A stretch of 60,147 nt of DNA from Chelatococcus caeni (lineage in GTDB: Bacteria > Pseudomonadota > Alphaproteobacteria > Rhizobiales > Beijerinckiaceae): assembly GCF_014196925.1 (NCBI RefSeq), contig NZ_JACIEN010000012.1, positions 1-60,147 of the forward strand. Direction: 5' to 3'. Position numbers and translations under genes: made by a program. Positions 15,344-25,100 of this stretch are shown here, in pieces (position 1 is the first letter of the stretch; the number at the start of each line of letters is the position of its first letter). The notes under the pieces were generated by a model. It was not told where the DNA came from, searched no databases, and was given only the letters and a program-made list of their open reading frames with translations.

Positions 15344-15634
15344 ACCGAATCCCTCCAGAATCAAGGACCGGTACTTCTCTTAGCCAAAAATTCGTGGGCT
15401 TTGTAAACTACGACTATTTCAGTCGTTCTTTGCGAGAGAGCATCGCAACGCGGGGTCTTCGCACGAAAACTACCATTGTGAACTTGATCGCTACGAAGCC
15501 TTCAGCATTTTTTCTGTTGGCAGATCATGTTGCGTGGTTTGACGGATACGGTAGCAAGAGCACAAAATAGGAACATCAGCTCGTCGATTCGGAAACTACG
15601 GCGTGCATCATCCCTAGAGCCGATAGGGGGCAAA

Positions 15635-16960
15635 GTGGGCATCGCGGACGACTTCAGGACTTTCCTCGAGAACATCAAAGTAGATAACTCAGCAACCATC
15701 TCGCTTCGCTATGGCGAGATCACCTCCGCGCTGAACAAGCAATTTCGAGATACCGAGTCGAAAACTGCCAACAGCCTTCAGGTCGGCTCCTATGGTCGCT
15801 GGACGGCGATCAAGGGCATTTCCGATCTGGACATGATCTACATTGTCCCGGCCTCTGAGTGGGATACCTACAAGGATGGCGGACAGTACGAGCTCCTTCG
15901 CGACACCAAGGATGCGATCAAGGCGCGCTATCCATCGACAACGGTGAAGGTCGATCGGCTAGTTGTGCGGGTCCTCTATAAGGATTTCCATATTGAGGTT
16001 ATGCCCGCTTTTCGGGAGGCGGATGGAAGCTACAAATATCCCGACACCGCGAACGGAGGATCATGGAAGATCACAAAGCCCCAAGCCGAACTCGATGAGA
16101 TGCGGGCGGCTAATGAGCGGAAGAATCGGAATCTCCGGCGCTTGTGTAAGATGGCTCGCGCTTGGAAGAACAAGCACGGCGTGGCTATGGGCGGCCTTCT
16201 GATTGATACACTCGCCTACAACTTTCTTGAATCGACCGATGAGTACGACGAGAAAAGTTACCTCTACTACGATTATATGTGTCGAGATTTCTTCAAGTTC
16301 CTGGCTGACCAACCCAAACAGTCGGAATACGCCGCCCTCGGCAGCCGACAGCGCGTACGGGTAAAGAAGAGGTTCGAGCGGAAGGCAAAGAAGGCCCACG
16401 AACTCTGCCTGAAGGCTATCGAGGCGAGCGGCCAGGCGAATGAGCGCCAGAAGTGGCGTGACGTGTTCGGCAATGGCTATCCCGCTCCCGCATCCAAGTC
16501 GGAAACAGAAGCCACGCTCGCCAAAGCAGCGTTTCGTAACACCGAGGAATTTGTTGAGGATCGGTTTCCGTTGGATGTCCGGTACGAGATGCGGATCGAC
16601 TGCGAGGTTACACAGAACGGCTTCCGGGCCACACGCTTGCTCGACCTTCTCGAGCGGCACGGCATCCTTCTGCGCAAGAAAAAACTTCGATTCTTCGTCG
16701 CGGACGGCGCCGATCTCCCCGATGACGTCGACATCTATTGGAAAGTGTTGAATCGAGGAGACGAGGCTGAGCGGCGCGACATGATCCGCGGCCAAATTAT
16801 CCGTGACGATGGCAATTGGGAACAGCGTGAAAGCACCGACTTCCGGGGAAACCACCTTGTGGAATGCTATGCGGTCCTGAATGGTGTTGTCGTCGCGCGA
16901 GATGACATCCTCGTTCCCATTAGCGCACAGAGCGCTGAAGTAGGCGACCATGCAGCTTGA
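15635..16960 (+). CDS. CBASS CD-NTase (SMODS nucleotidyltransferase with AGS-C sensor domain)
   Basis: GTG 15635 is preferred because AGGGGG lies five bases upstream and the product then begins at a normal CD-NTase N-terminus (441 residues). The active site has GSYGRWTAIKGISDLDMIYI, with GS near 51-52 and metal-binding Asp at about 64 and 66. The third acidic residue is probably in YKDFHIEVMP. The C-terminal third resembles the adenylyl/guanylyl-and-SMODS C-terminal sensor domain. On sensing infection, such enzymes make a cyclic oligonucleotide that switches on the neighbouring effector. Its end overlaps the effector gene by 11 bases. Confidence 0.88.
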   Translation: MGIADDFRTFLENIKVDNSATISLRYGEITSALNKQFRDTESKTANSLQVGSYGRWTAIKGISDLDMIYIVPASEWDTYKDGGQYELLRDTKDAIKARYPSTTVKVDRLVVRVLYKDFHIEVMPAFREADGSYKYPDTANGGSWKITKPQAELDEMRAANERKNRNLRRLCKMARAWKNKHGVAMGGLLIDTLAYNFLESTDEYDEKSYLYYDYMCRDFFKFLADQPKQSEYAALGSRQRVRVKKRFERKAKKAHELCLKAIEASGQANERQKWRDVFGNGYPAPASKSETEATLAKAAFRNTEEFVEDRFPLDVRYEMRIDCEVTQNGFRATRLLDLLERHGILLRKKKLRFFVADGADLPDDVDIYWKVLNRGDEAERRDMIRGQIIRDDGNWEQRESTDFRGNHLVECYAVLNGVVVARDDILVPISAQSAEVGDHAA

Positions 16961-17531
16961 CTATGACATCACCCTTGAGGATCAAATCCGCGAGTGCTTC
17001 GGTCGGGTGGTCTATACTCACAAGACGCACGAGAGGATGGCCGACAACTGCGCTAAAAAACTCAATCGGTTTAAGGTTGGACAGATCGTCCTCACCGCAG
17101 CGACGAGCACGGGCGCTGTTGGTGTAGTTGTAACGAATGAGACGTGGCTCGAGGTCGCAACGGTTCTGGTGTCATTCCTGACGCTCTTCGTGACAACCTA
17201 CCTCAAGAACTTCGATTTGGGCGCGACCGCGCAGAAACACCGCGATGCCGCGGCGAAACTGTGGAACGTCCGCGAGTGTTACCTTTCGCTCCTCACGGAT
17301 CTGCCGGCTCTTGACCGGCAGGCGGCCGTTGAGCGTCGTGACGAGTTGCAGACTATGCTCGCCGCACTCTATCAATCTGCGCCACAAACGGATGGCAAAG
17401 CCTACGTTGAGGCTCAGAAGCGTCTTCAGAAAATGGAAGACATGACGTTCAGTGCTGACGAGATAGATTGTTTTCTACCGCTATCACTAAAACGTTCAGG
17501 CGGACGACCGAAGACCGATGAAGGAACATGA
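16950..17531 (+). CDS. SLATT-domain transmembrane effector of the CBASS module
   Basis: A 193-residue protein with two hydrophobic helices (about 43-61, VGQIVLTAATSTGAVGVVV, and 69-86, VATVLVSFLTLFVTTYL) followed by a long coiled cytoplasmic part. This is the SLATT layout found next to SMODS nucleotidyltransferases. It starts inside the end of the CD-NTase gene, so the two are made together. When bound by the signal nucleotide it probably oligomerises and damages the membrane, killing the infected cell. No Cap2/Cap3 genes accompany it, so this would be a minimal type I system. Confidence 0.85.
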   Translation: MQLDYDITLEDQIRECFGRVVYTHKTHERMADNCAKKLNRFKVGQIVLTAATSTGAVGVVVTNETWLEVATVLVSFLTLFVTTYLKNFDLGATAQKHRDAAAKLWNVRECYLSLLTDLPALDRQAAVERRDELQTMLAALYQSAPQTDGKAYVEAQKRLQKMEDMTFSADEIDCFLPLSLKRSGGRPKTDEGT

Positions 17532-17789
17532 GCGCGTGCCCCTTTCACGCTCACCGGCTATCTGACATTGGGGTTTTATGGCGACTAGATGATTAGCTCC
17601 GCATGGTGCCGGTGAAACTCCTAAATGTTTCAACCAGGCTCGAAGTTGCTGTGCAGGAGCGCTCGAATACCCCATCTATTATAGTCGGAGTTGATTGGGA
17701 AAGCGACCCAGAATCGGCGTTTGAGGCCCTGTCAGCAAGAAAATGAACCCCGACTGATTCGGTCGCACGCCAAGCGAGCCCCGCGCACG
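17532..17789. other. short intergenic scar
   Basis: This is 258 bp between the CBASS effector and a broken terC start. No gene or clear hairpin is seen. It probably marks a junction between imported segments. Confidence 0.4.
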
Positions 17790-18110
17790 ATGATCGCGCC
17801 GACGGCAGATTCAAGTATCTGGATCGGCCTTGTCACCCTCATCGTTCTCGAAGTCGTTCTCGGCATCAACAACCTGGTCTTCATCGCGATGCTGGCGGAC
17901 AAGCTGCCGTCCCATCAGCGCAACAGGGCGCGCATCGTCGGCCTGTCGCTGGCGCCCGCTATGCGCGTGGTGCTGCTCTTCTCGATCTTCTGGATCGTGA
18001 GGCTGACCTGCGCCGTGATGTCGGATCTCGGTCGGGATCGGATGAATTTGGCCTACGACGAGGAAACGCGGGCGATCACCGAAATCTCTTGCGTTAGTGC
18101 CGATCACTAG
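17790..18110 (+). pseudogene. truncated TerC-family membrane protein
   Basis: From ATG 17790, about 73 residues match the start of TerC/YgdQ-type integral membrane proteins: [54 protein letters not shown]. After that the frame turns into unrelated sequence and stops at 106 residues; the family is normally over 220. It is therefore a broken fragment left by recombination beside the SSB gene. Confidence 0.8.
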
Positions 18111-18164
18111 CCGCGACCATGAGGATTGCCCGGCGGCTGTTGCCGCCGGGCCTTCGACGCCCGC

Positions 18165-18566
18165 TCAGAACGGAATTTCGTCGTCGTCAATGACCTTGCC
18201 GTCGTCGTTCTGGGTCTGCTTCGCCCGGCTGAGGAAGTCGACCGTCTCGGCGATGATCTCGCAGCCGTAGCGGTCAACGCCCTGCTGATCGGTCCACTTG
18301 GTGTAGTGGATGCGGCCGCGGATCAGGACCTTCATGCCCTTCTCGCAGTGCTCCTGGACCGTCTTGCCGAGGCCGTTGAAGCAGGTGATGCGGTGCCATT
18401 CGGTGTCCTGCACCCGGTAGCCATTCTCGTCGCGGACGACACGGCCTTCCGAGTAGCGGGGGCGCGAGGTGGCCAGCGTGAAGTGGGTGATGCTGGTGCC
18501 GCCTTGGGTGGTGCGGGTTTCCGGGTCCTGGCCGATGTTGCCAGCGAGGATGACGATGTTCTGCAT
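18165..18566 (-). CDS. ssb: single-stranded DNA-binding protein
   Basis: From ATG 18566 the protein has 133 residues. The OB fold starts MQNIVILAGNIGQDPETRTT, continues with SITHFTLATSRPRYSEGRVV and DTEWHRITCFNGLGKTVQEH, and ends in the conserved acidic tip DDDEIPF used to recruit partner proteins. It is a mobile-element SSB that would coat the transferred strand or assist replication. It stands at the end of the minus-strand housekeeping block. Confidence 0.95.
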   Translation of the reverse strand: MQNIVILAGNIGQDPETRTTQGGTSITHFTLATSRPRYSEGRVVRDENGYRVQDTEWHRITCFNGLGKTVQEHCEKGMKVLIRGRIHYTKWTDQQGVDRYGCEIIAETVDFLSRAKQTQNDDGKVIDDDEIPF

Positions 18567-19272
18567 GGTAGTTCTCCGTTGCTTCATTCGGAAGGACCGT
18601 CCCTCCGATGATGCCCGGCCAAGACCGTCGGGAGATGCCTGCACTGACGCCGGAGCGTCAGCTTGACCCGTAAGGCCCGGAGTGGAGCGGGCAGGCGCTT
18701 CAGCGCCAACACGGTCCGGAGCCGCGCGGGTTGCGGTCAGAAACCGAACGGGCTTAGGGGATCAGTCAGGAGGAGGGATTGGTCCTTCAGAAGAAGCCAC
18801 TGGAACGGGGACAGCCAGCAGAACCTTCCTCTTCATCCGCAACACGGACTGCGAAGGATCCGCCCCCCACTACCCTGGCGGCAGCACCACATTCATCACG
18901 CGGCCTGTCCCCTTCGCGGCCATCACTCGTCCGTGGCCGAGCCTTCAGCGCGAAGGGCTATCGGGTGGCACCGGTTGAAGAGAACCGGCATCCCTAAACG
19001 GCCGGAGCATCGGGGCAGCTTGCCCGTGAAGTATGAGGGATCGCCAGCCGCCTCGGTTACCACCTATTCCAAGACGGTCGATTGCTGCCGATTGACCAAG
19101 AGCTCGGCTGGGACCTGTCGCGAGGGTCGTCATTCCTGTGAAACAGACAAGGGAATCCGAGTGTGCGGTTCACAAGCGGCGAAAGCGTGGGCTGGCCGAC
19201 GATGCTGCCCGTCTGTGTCCTGGCACCGTTGGCGTCTGTGTGCCGGCCACCTGGATCAGCTATCCAGTTGGG
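18567..19272. other. 706 bp gap without a recognisable gene
   Basis: The stretch between ssb and the membrane-protein gene has several short frames, but none has a family signature or a good ribosome site. Short GC-rich inverted stretches occur (for example around GGCGCTTCAGCGCC near 18690). It may hold a long leader, an untranslated RNA or remnants. I see nothing I can name. Confidence 0.5.
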
Positions 19273-19689
19273 TCAGCGCGAAAGGACGACCGTGCCGAGG
19301 GCGTTGAGATTGGCCATCGCCGCCACGCCGACGATCAGCCCGCTGGTACCACACAGCATGTTGAGAAGGATGGCGGAGTCGATGGCGTTTTTGGCGACGC
19401 CATGGAAAAGAGCATAGCCGGCGATGAAGGCTGGTATGGCGAAGGCGGCAAGCGCAATGAGACGCAGAAACGGGTTCTTGGCAAAGCCGAGAATGGCGAT
19501 GACCAGGCCGACGGAGAGCAATGCGGCTCCGATGGCAGCCAAGCCCGACATGACGAAACCGGCATCGGTCGCGTAGACGTGCTGGAAGGCCGCAATCCCG
19601 ACCATCACGGGCAAAGCGTAGGTTGCGAAATTGAAAGCGATTACGCAGAGCGCAATCGAGAGGGAGATGGCGAGCAGGATGAGCGTCAT
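19273..19689 (-). CDS. small membrane protein of the ICE backbone
   Basis: From ATG 19689 the protein has 138 residues, nearly all hydrophobic: TLILLAISLSIALCVIAFNF, then TYALPVMVGIAAFQHVYAT, FVMSGLAAIGAALLSVGLVI and ALAAFAIPAFIAGYALFHGV. Four or five membrane helices are likely. Proteins like this are often found beside ssb in these elements, and their function is unknown. It is in the same orientation as ssb but separated from it by about 700 bp. Confidence 0.72.
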   Translation of the reverse strand: MTLILLAISLSIALCVIAFNFATYALPVMVGIAAFQHVYATDAGFVMSGLAAIGAALLSVGLVIAILGFAKNPFLRLIALAAFAIPAFIAGYALFHGVAKNAIDSAILLNMLCGTSGLIVGVAAMANLNALGTVVLSR

Positions 19690-19839
19690 GGGAACCTCCA
19701 CATGATCAATGGAAAGATCACGACAGGCTGCCCGATGAATCGCTCCGCCTGCGACTATGCTTCGAACCGGTTCTGCAAGACGATATTCTTGGGCTGAGGG
19801 ACCTACGCCGTCAAGTATCGGCGGCTTAAACTACCGCCG

Positions 19840-19870
19840 AGCGGCGGCGCTCTAAGCGCCGCCGTCGAAT
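19840..19870. terminator. hairpin overlapping the DUF2493 stop codon
   Basis: GGCGGCGCT-cta-AGCGCCGCC forms a nine-pair stem around the stop codon of the DUF2493 gene. There is no strong T run after it, so it may stop transcription weakly or protect the mRNA end. Confidence 0.4.
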
Positions 19871-20787
19871 TTCATCACTGGGATGCCGAGCTTGCGGGCT
19901 TTGTCCGCGAGGTTCTCCTGGATCCCGGTGCCGGGGAAGACGAGGACGCCGATCGGCAGGACCTCCAGCATCTGGTCGTTGCGCTTGAAGGGCGCGGCCT
20001 TGCCGTGCTTGGTCCAGTCGGGCTTGAAGGCGACCTGCGGCACCTTGCGGTTATCCGCCCATTTCGCGGCAATCAGTTCGGCGCCCTTGGGCGAACCGCC
20101 GTGCAGAAGCACCATGTCGGGGTGCTTGGCATGGACCTGATCGAGCCTCGCCCAGATCAGCCGGTGATCGTTGAAGTCGAGCCCACCGGTGACGGCGACC
20201 TTGGGACCGGCCGGCAGCATCACCTCGGTTTCCGCCCGGCGCTTTGCGGCAAGGAAGTCGCGGCTGTCGATCATCGCGGCGGTCAGATTGCGATGGTTGA
20301 CCATCGAGCCGGAGCGCGGACGCCAGGGCGTGCCGGTGTGGCGCTCGAACTGCTCGGCGGCGACATCGCGGAAGAGCTCCATGCTGTTGCGCCGCTCGAT
20401 CAGGGTCTGGCCCTCTGCCGTTACGCGCTCCAGATCGACGGACTTCACCTCGCTGCCATCCTGTTCTCGTTGAAGGCGGCGCTGTGCCTGCTCGTTGTCG
20501 TCGAGCTCGCGTTCTACCCGGTTGGCGGCGCGGTGGAAGAGATTGACGGTCGACCAGAGCAATTCGTCGAGGTCGGGTTCGAGGCGGGTGTCGCACAGCG
20601 TGACGATCAGGGCATCGAAGATGTCGGCGACCGCGCCGGCGACGGCATTGCCTTCGGGAAGCGGCCTCGGATCGGCTTCGTCCTGAAACGGGCGCCAGCC
20701 ATAGAGCTGGAGTTCGGTGAGGACATGATCGGTGGGGGAAGAGGTGTGGACCGGTTCGAAACCTGCATCTTCGTCTTCGTGCAACAT
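19852..20787 (-). CDS. DUF2493 (SLOG/YspA-like) protein
   Basis: This is a 311-residue protein. The C-terminal half carries the Rossmann-like DUF2493 domain: KVAVTGGLDFNDHRLIWARL, MVLLHGGSPKGAELIAAKWA, GVLVFPGTGIQENLADKARK. The N-terminal half is helical and charged. DUF2493 belongs to the SLOG superfamily of nucleotide- or ligand-binding folds and is a standing part of these ICE backbones. Its exact ligand is unknown. Confidence 0.88.
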   Translation of the reverse strand: MLHEDEDAGFEPVHTSSPTDHVLTELQLYGWRPFQDEADPRPLPEGNAVAGAVADIFDALIVTLCDTRLEPDLDELLWSTVNLFHRAANRVERELDDNEQAQRRLQREQDGSEVKSVDLERVTAEGQTLIERRNSMELFRDVAAEQFERHTGTPWRPRSGSMVNHRNLTAAMIDSRDFLAAKRRAETEVMLPAGPKVAVTGGLDFNDHRLIWARLDQVHAKHPDMVLLHGGSPKGAELIAAKWADNRKVPQVAFKPDWTKHGKAAPFKRNDQMLEVLPIGVLVFPGTGIQENLADKARKLGIPVMKFDGGA

Positions 20788-21117
20788 CGGGTGCTTCCTT
20801 CGTTTGAAGCCGCGCCCATCGCGGCCTTCGCAGGCGTCGAAAGCCCACGGGCGGGACGGGCTGGCAGTCCTCGCGCTCGCGCGAGGGTCTTGATGGCCGT
20901 GTCCGGCTAATTTGCTTCGCGATGCAAAGGCGAGGCTCGTCCTCGCCGGCGGAAATTAGCCGGACGCGGCCATTGCCTGACCGGCGCGTTTGTGGGCCGA
21001 TCGCCCTCTCGAGAAGGCCGTGGGCGCTGCCTCCACGACAGGCAGGAATCGCACCGATGTCCGAAGACGGCAGGTGAAGATGGACGGTCGGCGCGCGTCT
21101 TCTCCTGCCGATCTCCC
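20788..21117. other. 330 bp gap holding a large inverted repeat
   Basis: No gene is seen between the Toprim and DUF2493 genes. The main feature is a 21 bp inverted repeat at 20893-20973, listed separately. The remaining sequence has only short, unremarkable frames. Confidence 0.5.
20893..20973. repeat. 21 bp inverted repeat with a nested hairpin (possible structured RNA or single-strand site)
   Basis: ATGGCCGTGTCCGGCTAATTT (20893-20913) is matched at 20/21 positions by the reverse complement of 20953-20973. The enclosed 39 bases contain another perfect stem, GGCGAGG/CCTCGCC. Folded as one strand, it gives a long stem with an inner hairpin. It could be a non-coding RNA, a single-strand origin or an IS remnant. 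Neither neighbouring gene overlaps it. Confidence 0.55.
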
Positions 21118-22158
21118 TCAGCCCTCCATGAACCGGGCGACATCCTCAGGAAGAAGCTGGTCCTTCAAGGCCGCCCGCAAGGCATCGGCGCCGGCTTCGC
21201 GCAGATCCTGGTTGAAGTCCCCACGCATTGGCGACAATCCAACGGCTTCGATGCCGACGCTTTCAGCTCTGGCGATCAGGCTGTCTCTCGCAACGTCCCC
21301 CGCCGGGTCGCGATCTCTGAGGACATAGAGCCTCCGCAGCGACGTCGGGAACAGGATGGCGGCGAGGTGTGCGGCCGAGAGTGCTGCCAGCATCGGCATA
21401 TGGGGCAAGACCATGCGGGGTGATAGCACGGTCTCGATCCCTTCGCCGGCGGCGAGCACCTCACCGGTGATCCCGAAACGGACCGCATGGCCGAGAAGAT
21501 CGCCCATCGCCCGCCGCGGTGTCTCGACAGGCGCCTTGTCCAAGCCGTCCGGGTTGAGCCAGGTGCGATGCGCGCCGGTCTGTCGCCCGGCAAGATCGGT
21601 GACGGCAGCGACGATCGCCGGCCAGGTCTCAGTGGGCGAATGCTCGTCAGGCCGATAATAGCAGCGCGGATGGAAGCGCAGACTTCCGGTTCCGTGCAAA
21701 GCCGTAATGCCGCGATTGCGGAAATACGTTTCTGCAAGTGTGCCGCTGATCGGCTGCGACATGGCGAAAAGCCGCCGCGACGCTTCCGGCGACCCAGATG
21801 CTGCGGGATGGATATGAGCGTTCCGTGGTCTTTCCTGCGGTTCGGGATGCGGGAGAGAGAGGAAACGCCGTGCTTCTTCGGCCACGTCCTTGAAGTCTAC
21901 CAGGCCCAGCGTCTCGCGGATGACGTCGAGCAGGTCGCCATGTTCGCCGGTTGCGGCATCGGTGAACTTACCGGCCGCGCCTTTGCCGGTTTCCGGGCCG
22001 GTAAGACGGACGAACATGGAGCGGCCGGGCGCGTTGCGGACATCGCCCACTACCCAGTAGCGACCGGCACGGTTGCCCGAGGACAGGTAATAGCGGCACA
22101 CCGCCTCGGCCTGCCGGCCGAGACGGATCGCGAGGTCCGAGGCATCGTGACGCACCAT
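21118..22158 (-). CDS. Toprim-domain primase-like protein (DUF7146 type)
   Basis: A 346-residue protein. The N-terminal part (YYLSSGNRAGRYWVVGDVRN, GAAGKFTDAATGEHGDLLDV) resembles the DNA-binding front of plasmid primases. The C-terminal half carries Toprim-like motifs: EVLAAGEGIETVLSP with its Glu, and LYVLRDRDPAGDVA with the DxD-like acidic residues. It may prime replication of the transferred strand. Its start codon overlaps the stop of the upstream methylase/helicase gene (TAATG). Confidence 0.86.
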   Translation of the reverse strand: MVRHDASDLAIRLGRQAEAVCRYYLSSGNRAGRYWVVGDVRNAPGRSMFVRLTGPETGKGAAGKFTDAATGEHGDLLDVIRETLGLVDFKDVAEEARRFLSLPHPEPQERPRNAHIHPAASGSPEASRRLFAMSQPISGTLAETYFRNRGITALHGTGSLRFHPRCYYRPDEHSPTETWPAIVAAVTDLAGRQTGAHRTWLNPDGLDKAPVETPRRAMGDLLGHAVRFGITGEVLAAGEGIETVLSPRMVLPHMPMLAALSAAHLAAILFPTSLRRLYVLRDRDPAGDVARDSLIARAESVGIEAVGLSPMRGDFNQDLREAGADALRAALKDQLLPEDVARFMEG

Positions 22159-25100
22159 TACGCGGCCTCCCGTTCGCCGACGCGCTCGACCGGATAGCGG
22201 TCGAGCAGCCTGGCGAGGACAACCGGTCCGTTGTCAGCGACCGGAACGAACATGCGCAGCTTCCAGGAGATGATCTCGTGGAAGAGGCCATAGGCGGTGA
22301 GACGCTCGCGCATGGTGTCGTCGAAGCCGGTGAGCTCGATCCGGTTGGCGCCCATGACGCGGCTGCGGCGAAGCTGCAGACCCTCGGCGAGGTCGAGGAT
22401 CGTGCGGCCATCCATCAGTGCCATGAACGCATCGTCCGGCGCGAGCGAAGTCGTTCCGGTCGCGGTTGCATTGGCGGCCCAGGCCGGCGAGACCTTGCGA
22501 CCGATGATCCGCTCGCCTTCATCGGTTTGGAGCCGATAGACGCGGGTGGATTCGTTGGGCAGCCGCTTCCAGATCGGCAGCAGCAGGCCGGTGACGATAT
22601 GGATGGTCGAGTCGGAGAATTCCGGCACCTCCGCGACCTCGGCATTCCAGGCCTCGGCGAAGACATCATTGCCCGCTTCGATCCAATGGGTCTCGCCCAT
22701 CATCCGGACCGGGACATTGTGCGCCTCCATCGGACGGAGCAGACGAACGCGGCGTTCGACCTCGCCATCGTCGAGCATGACGCTGGTGGTCGGGATCTGG
22801 ACGGCTGCGCGCCCGGATCGCTCGTTGATCAGGAGCTTCGCGCGGGGATCGCCGAGGTGATCCAGAGCGGCAGTGAGCGTGACCGGATGGTTGCGCTCGC
22901 GCTGTGTGATGGTGAGGAGCTGCGTCTGCGCGCCGGTGCCCGGATGCGTGTAGATGGTCTGACGGTCGGTCACCGTGAACCGCTCCGCCGTCAGCGTCTC
23001 CAGTCCGACATCATAGGTTCCAGACGCGATAGCGCCCTCGATCTTCGCATTGAGCAATTGCTCGAAAGCGGTGAAGAGGATGCCCTGAAGCTCGATGGTG
23101 AGTGCGAGCAGTCGATTGAGGAAGGTCGTGATCGGCGGCAGATCGTCCTTGATGCCGGTGGAATCCATCAGCTTCAGGCCGGTGGCGGCTTCGAAACGGT
23201 CGAGCGAGCAGCCCTCGACCTTGCCGCGCACCAGCAGCAGATAGAGCTGGCGCAGCGCATCGCGGGCATAGTGCGACTCCAGATTGTCCTCGGGCCGGAA
23301 GAGACCCTGGCCGCCGGTCTGGCGCTGGCCGCGCGTGATCGCGCCCAGCGTGTCCAGGCGGCGGGCGATGGTCGAGAAGAAGCGCTTTTCGGCCTTCACG
23401 TCGGTCGCGATCGGCCGGAACAAGGGCGGCTGCGCCTGGTTCGTCCGGTGCGTTCGGCCGAGCCCCTGAATGGCGGCATCCGCTTTCCAGCCGGGTTCGA
23501 GCAGATAATGGACGCGCAGCCGCGTATTCCGCGCTGACAATTCGGCGTGGTAGCTGCGGCCGGTCCCGCCGGCGTCCGAGAAGATCAGGATGCGCTTCTG
23601 ATCATCCATGAAGGCCTGCGTCTCGGCGAGATTGGCGGCCGCCGCACGGTTCTCGACCACGAGTCGATCGACACCGCCCGGGCTCGTTTTTCGGATGATC
23701 CGGCGCGATCGGCCGGTGACCTCGGCGACGGTATCAATCCCGAAATGCTGGACGATCTGGTCGAGCGCGCCCGGCACGGGTGGCAGGCTGGCGAGCTTCT
23801 CGATCAGCGCGTTGCGCCGGGCGACCGCCTCACGACTTTCGACGGGCTGGCCATCACGATAGACCGGACGCGACGATAGATTGCCCTCGCTGTCGGTGAA
23901 GGGCTCGTAGAGCTGCACCGGGAAGGAATGGGCAAGGTAGTCAAGGACATATTCCCTCGGCGTGATGTCGACGCGGACGTCGTTCCACTCCTCGGTCGGA
24001 AGCTCGGCGAGCCGTCGCTCCATCAGCGCTTCGCCGGTGGAGACGATCTGGATGACGCCGGCATAGCCTTCCTCCAGATCGTGCTTGATCGACCGGATCA
24101 GGGTCGGCGTCTTCATCGACGTCAGCAGATGGCCGAAGAAACGCTGCTTGGCGCTCTCGAAGGCCGAGCGGGCTGCCGACTTCGCCTGCCTGTTCAGCGT
24201 GCCCTCGGTACCGGTGATGTTGGCCGCCTCCATGGCCGCGTCGAGATTGTTATGGATGACCGCGAAGGCCCCGGCATAGGCGTCGTAGATGCGGGTCTGC
24301 TCCGGCGTCAGCGTGTGCTCGACCAGCTCATATTCGACGCCATCGAAGGAGAGCGAGCGGGCGGTATAGAGGCCGAGCGCACGCAGGTCGCGTGCCAGCA
24401 CCTCCATGGCGGCGACACCGCCAGCTTCGATCGCCTCGACGAACTCGGCGCGCGTCGAGAACGGAAAATCCTCGCCGCCCCACAGCCCGAGCCGCTGGGC
24501 ATAGGCGAGATTGTGAACCGTGGTGGCGCCGGTCGCCGAGACATAGACGACGCGCGCGTTCGGAAGTGCGTGCTGGAGCCGTAGGCCCGCACGGCCCTGC
24601 TGCGAGGCGGCGATGTCACCGCGTTCTCCCTTGCCGCCACCGGCGTTCTGCATCGAATGCGCCTCGTCGAAAATGATCACTCCATCGAAGTCGGAGCCCA
24701 ACCATTCGACGATCTGCTTGACGCGCGAAACCCTCTCTCCGCGATCGTCGGAGCGTAGCGTGGCGTAGGTTGTAAATAGGACGCCTTCCGCCAGCGAGAT
24801 TTGCTTGCCTTGCGGGAAGCGCGACAGCGGCGTGACCAGCAATCGCTCCATGCCGAGCGCCGACCAGTCGCGCTGCGCGTCCTCCAGAAGCTTGTCCGAC
24901 TTCGAAATCCACACCGCCCTGCGGCGGCCCTGGAGCCAGTTGTCGAGAATGATCGCGGCGGACTGACGGCCCTTGCCGACGCCGGTGCCGTCACCGATCA
25001 TGAAACCGCGGCGGAAGCGGACGGCGTTCTTCGCATCCTCGCGCGCGGCGGTGACGACATCGAAGGTGTCGTCGATGGTCCAGGACCCGGCGAGATAGTT

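Noticed and set aside
18567-19272. Group II intron or ribozyme remnant
   Set aside because: I looked for the GTGCGAC-like start and domain V pattern and could not find a convincing match.
19138-19797. A 219-codon plus-strand frame
   Set aside because: It runs antisense to the membrane-protein gene for much of its length and shows no protein family pattern.
20478-20848. Second protein overlapping the DUF2493 gene in another minus-strand frame
   Set aside because: Very Arg-rich, without motif; it is typical of an out-of-frame reading of a GC-rich gene.
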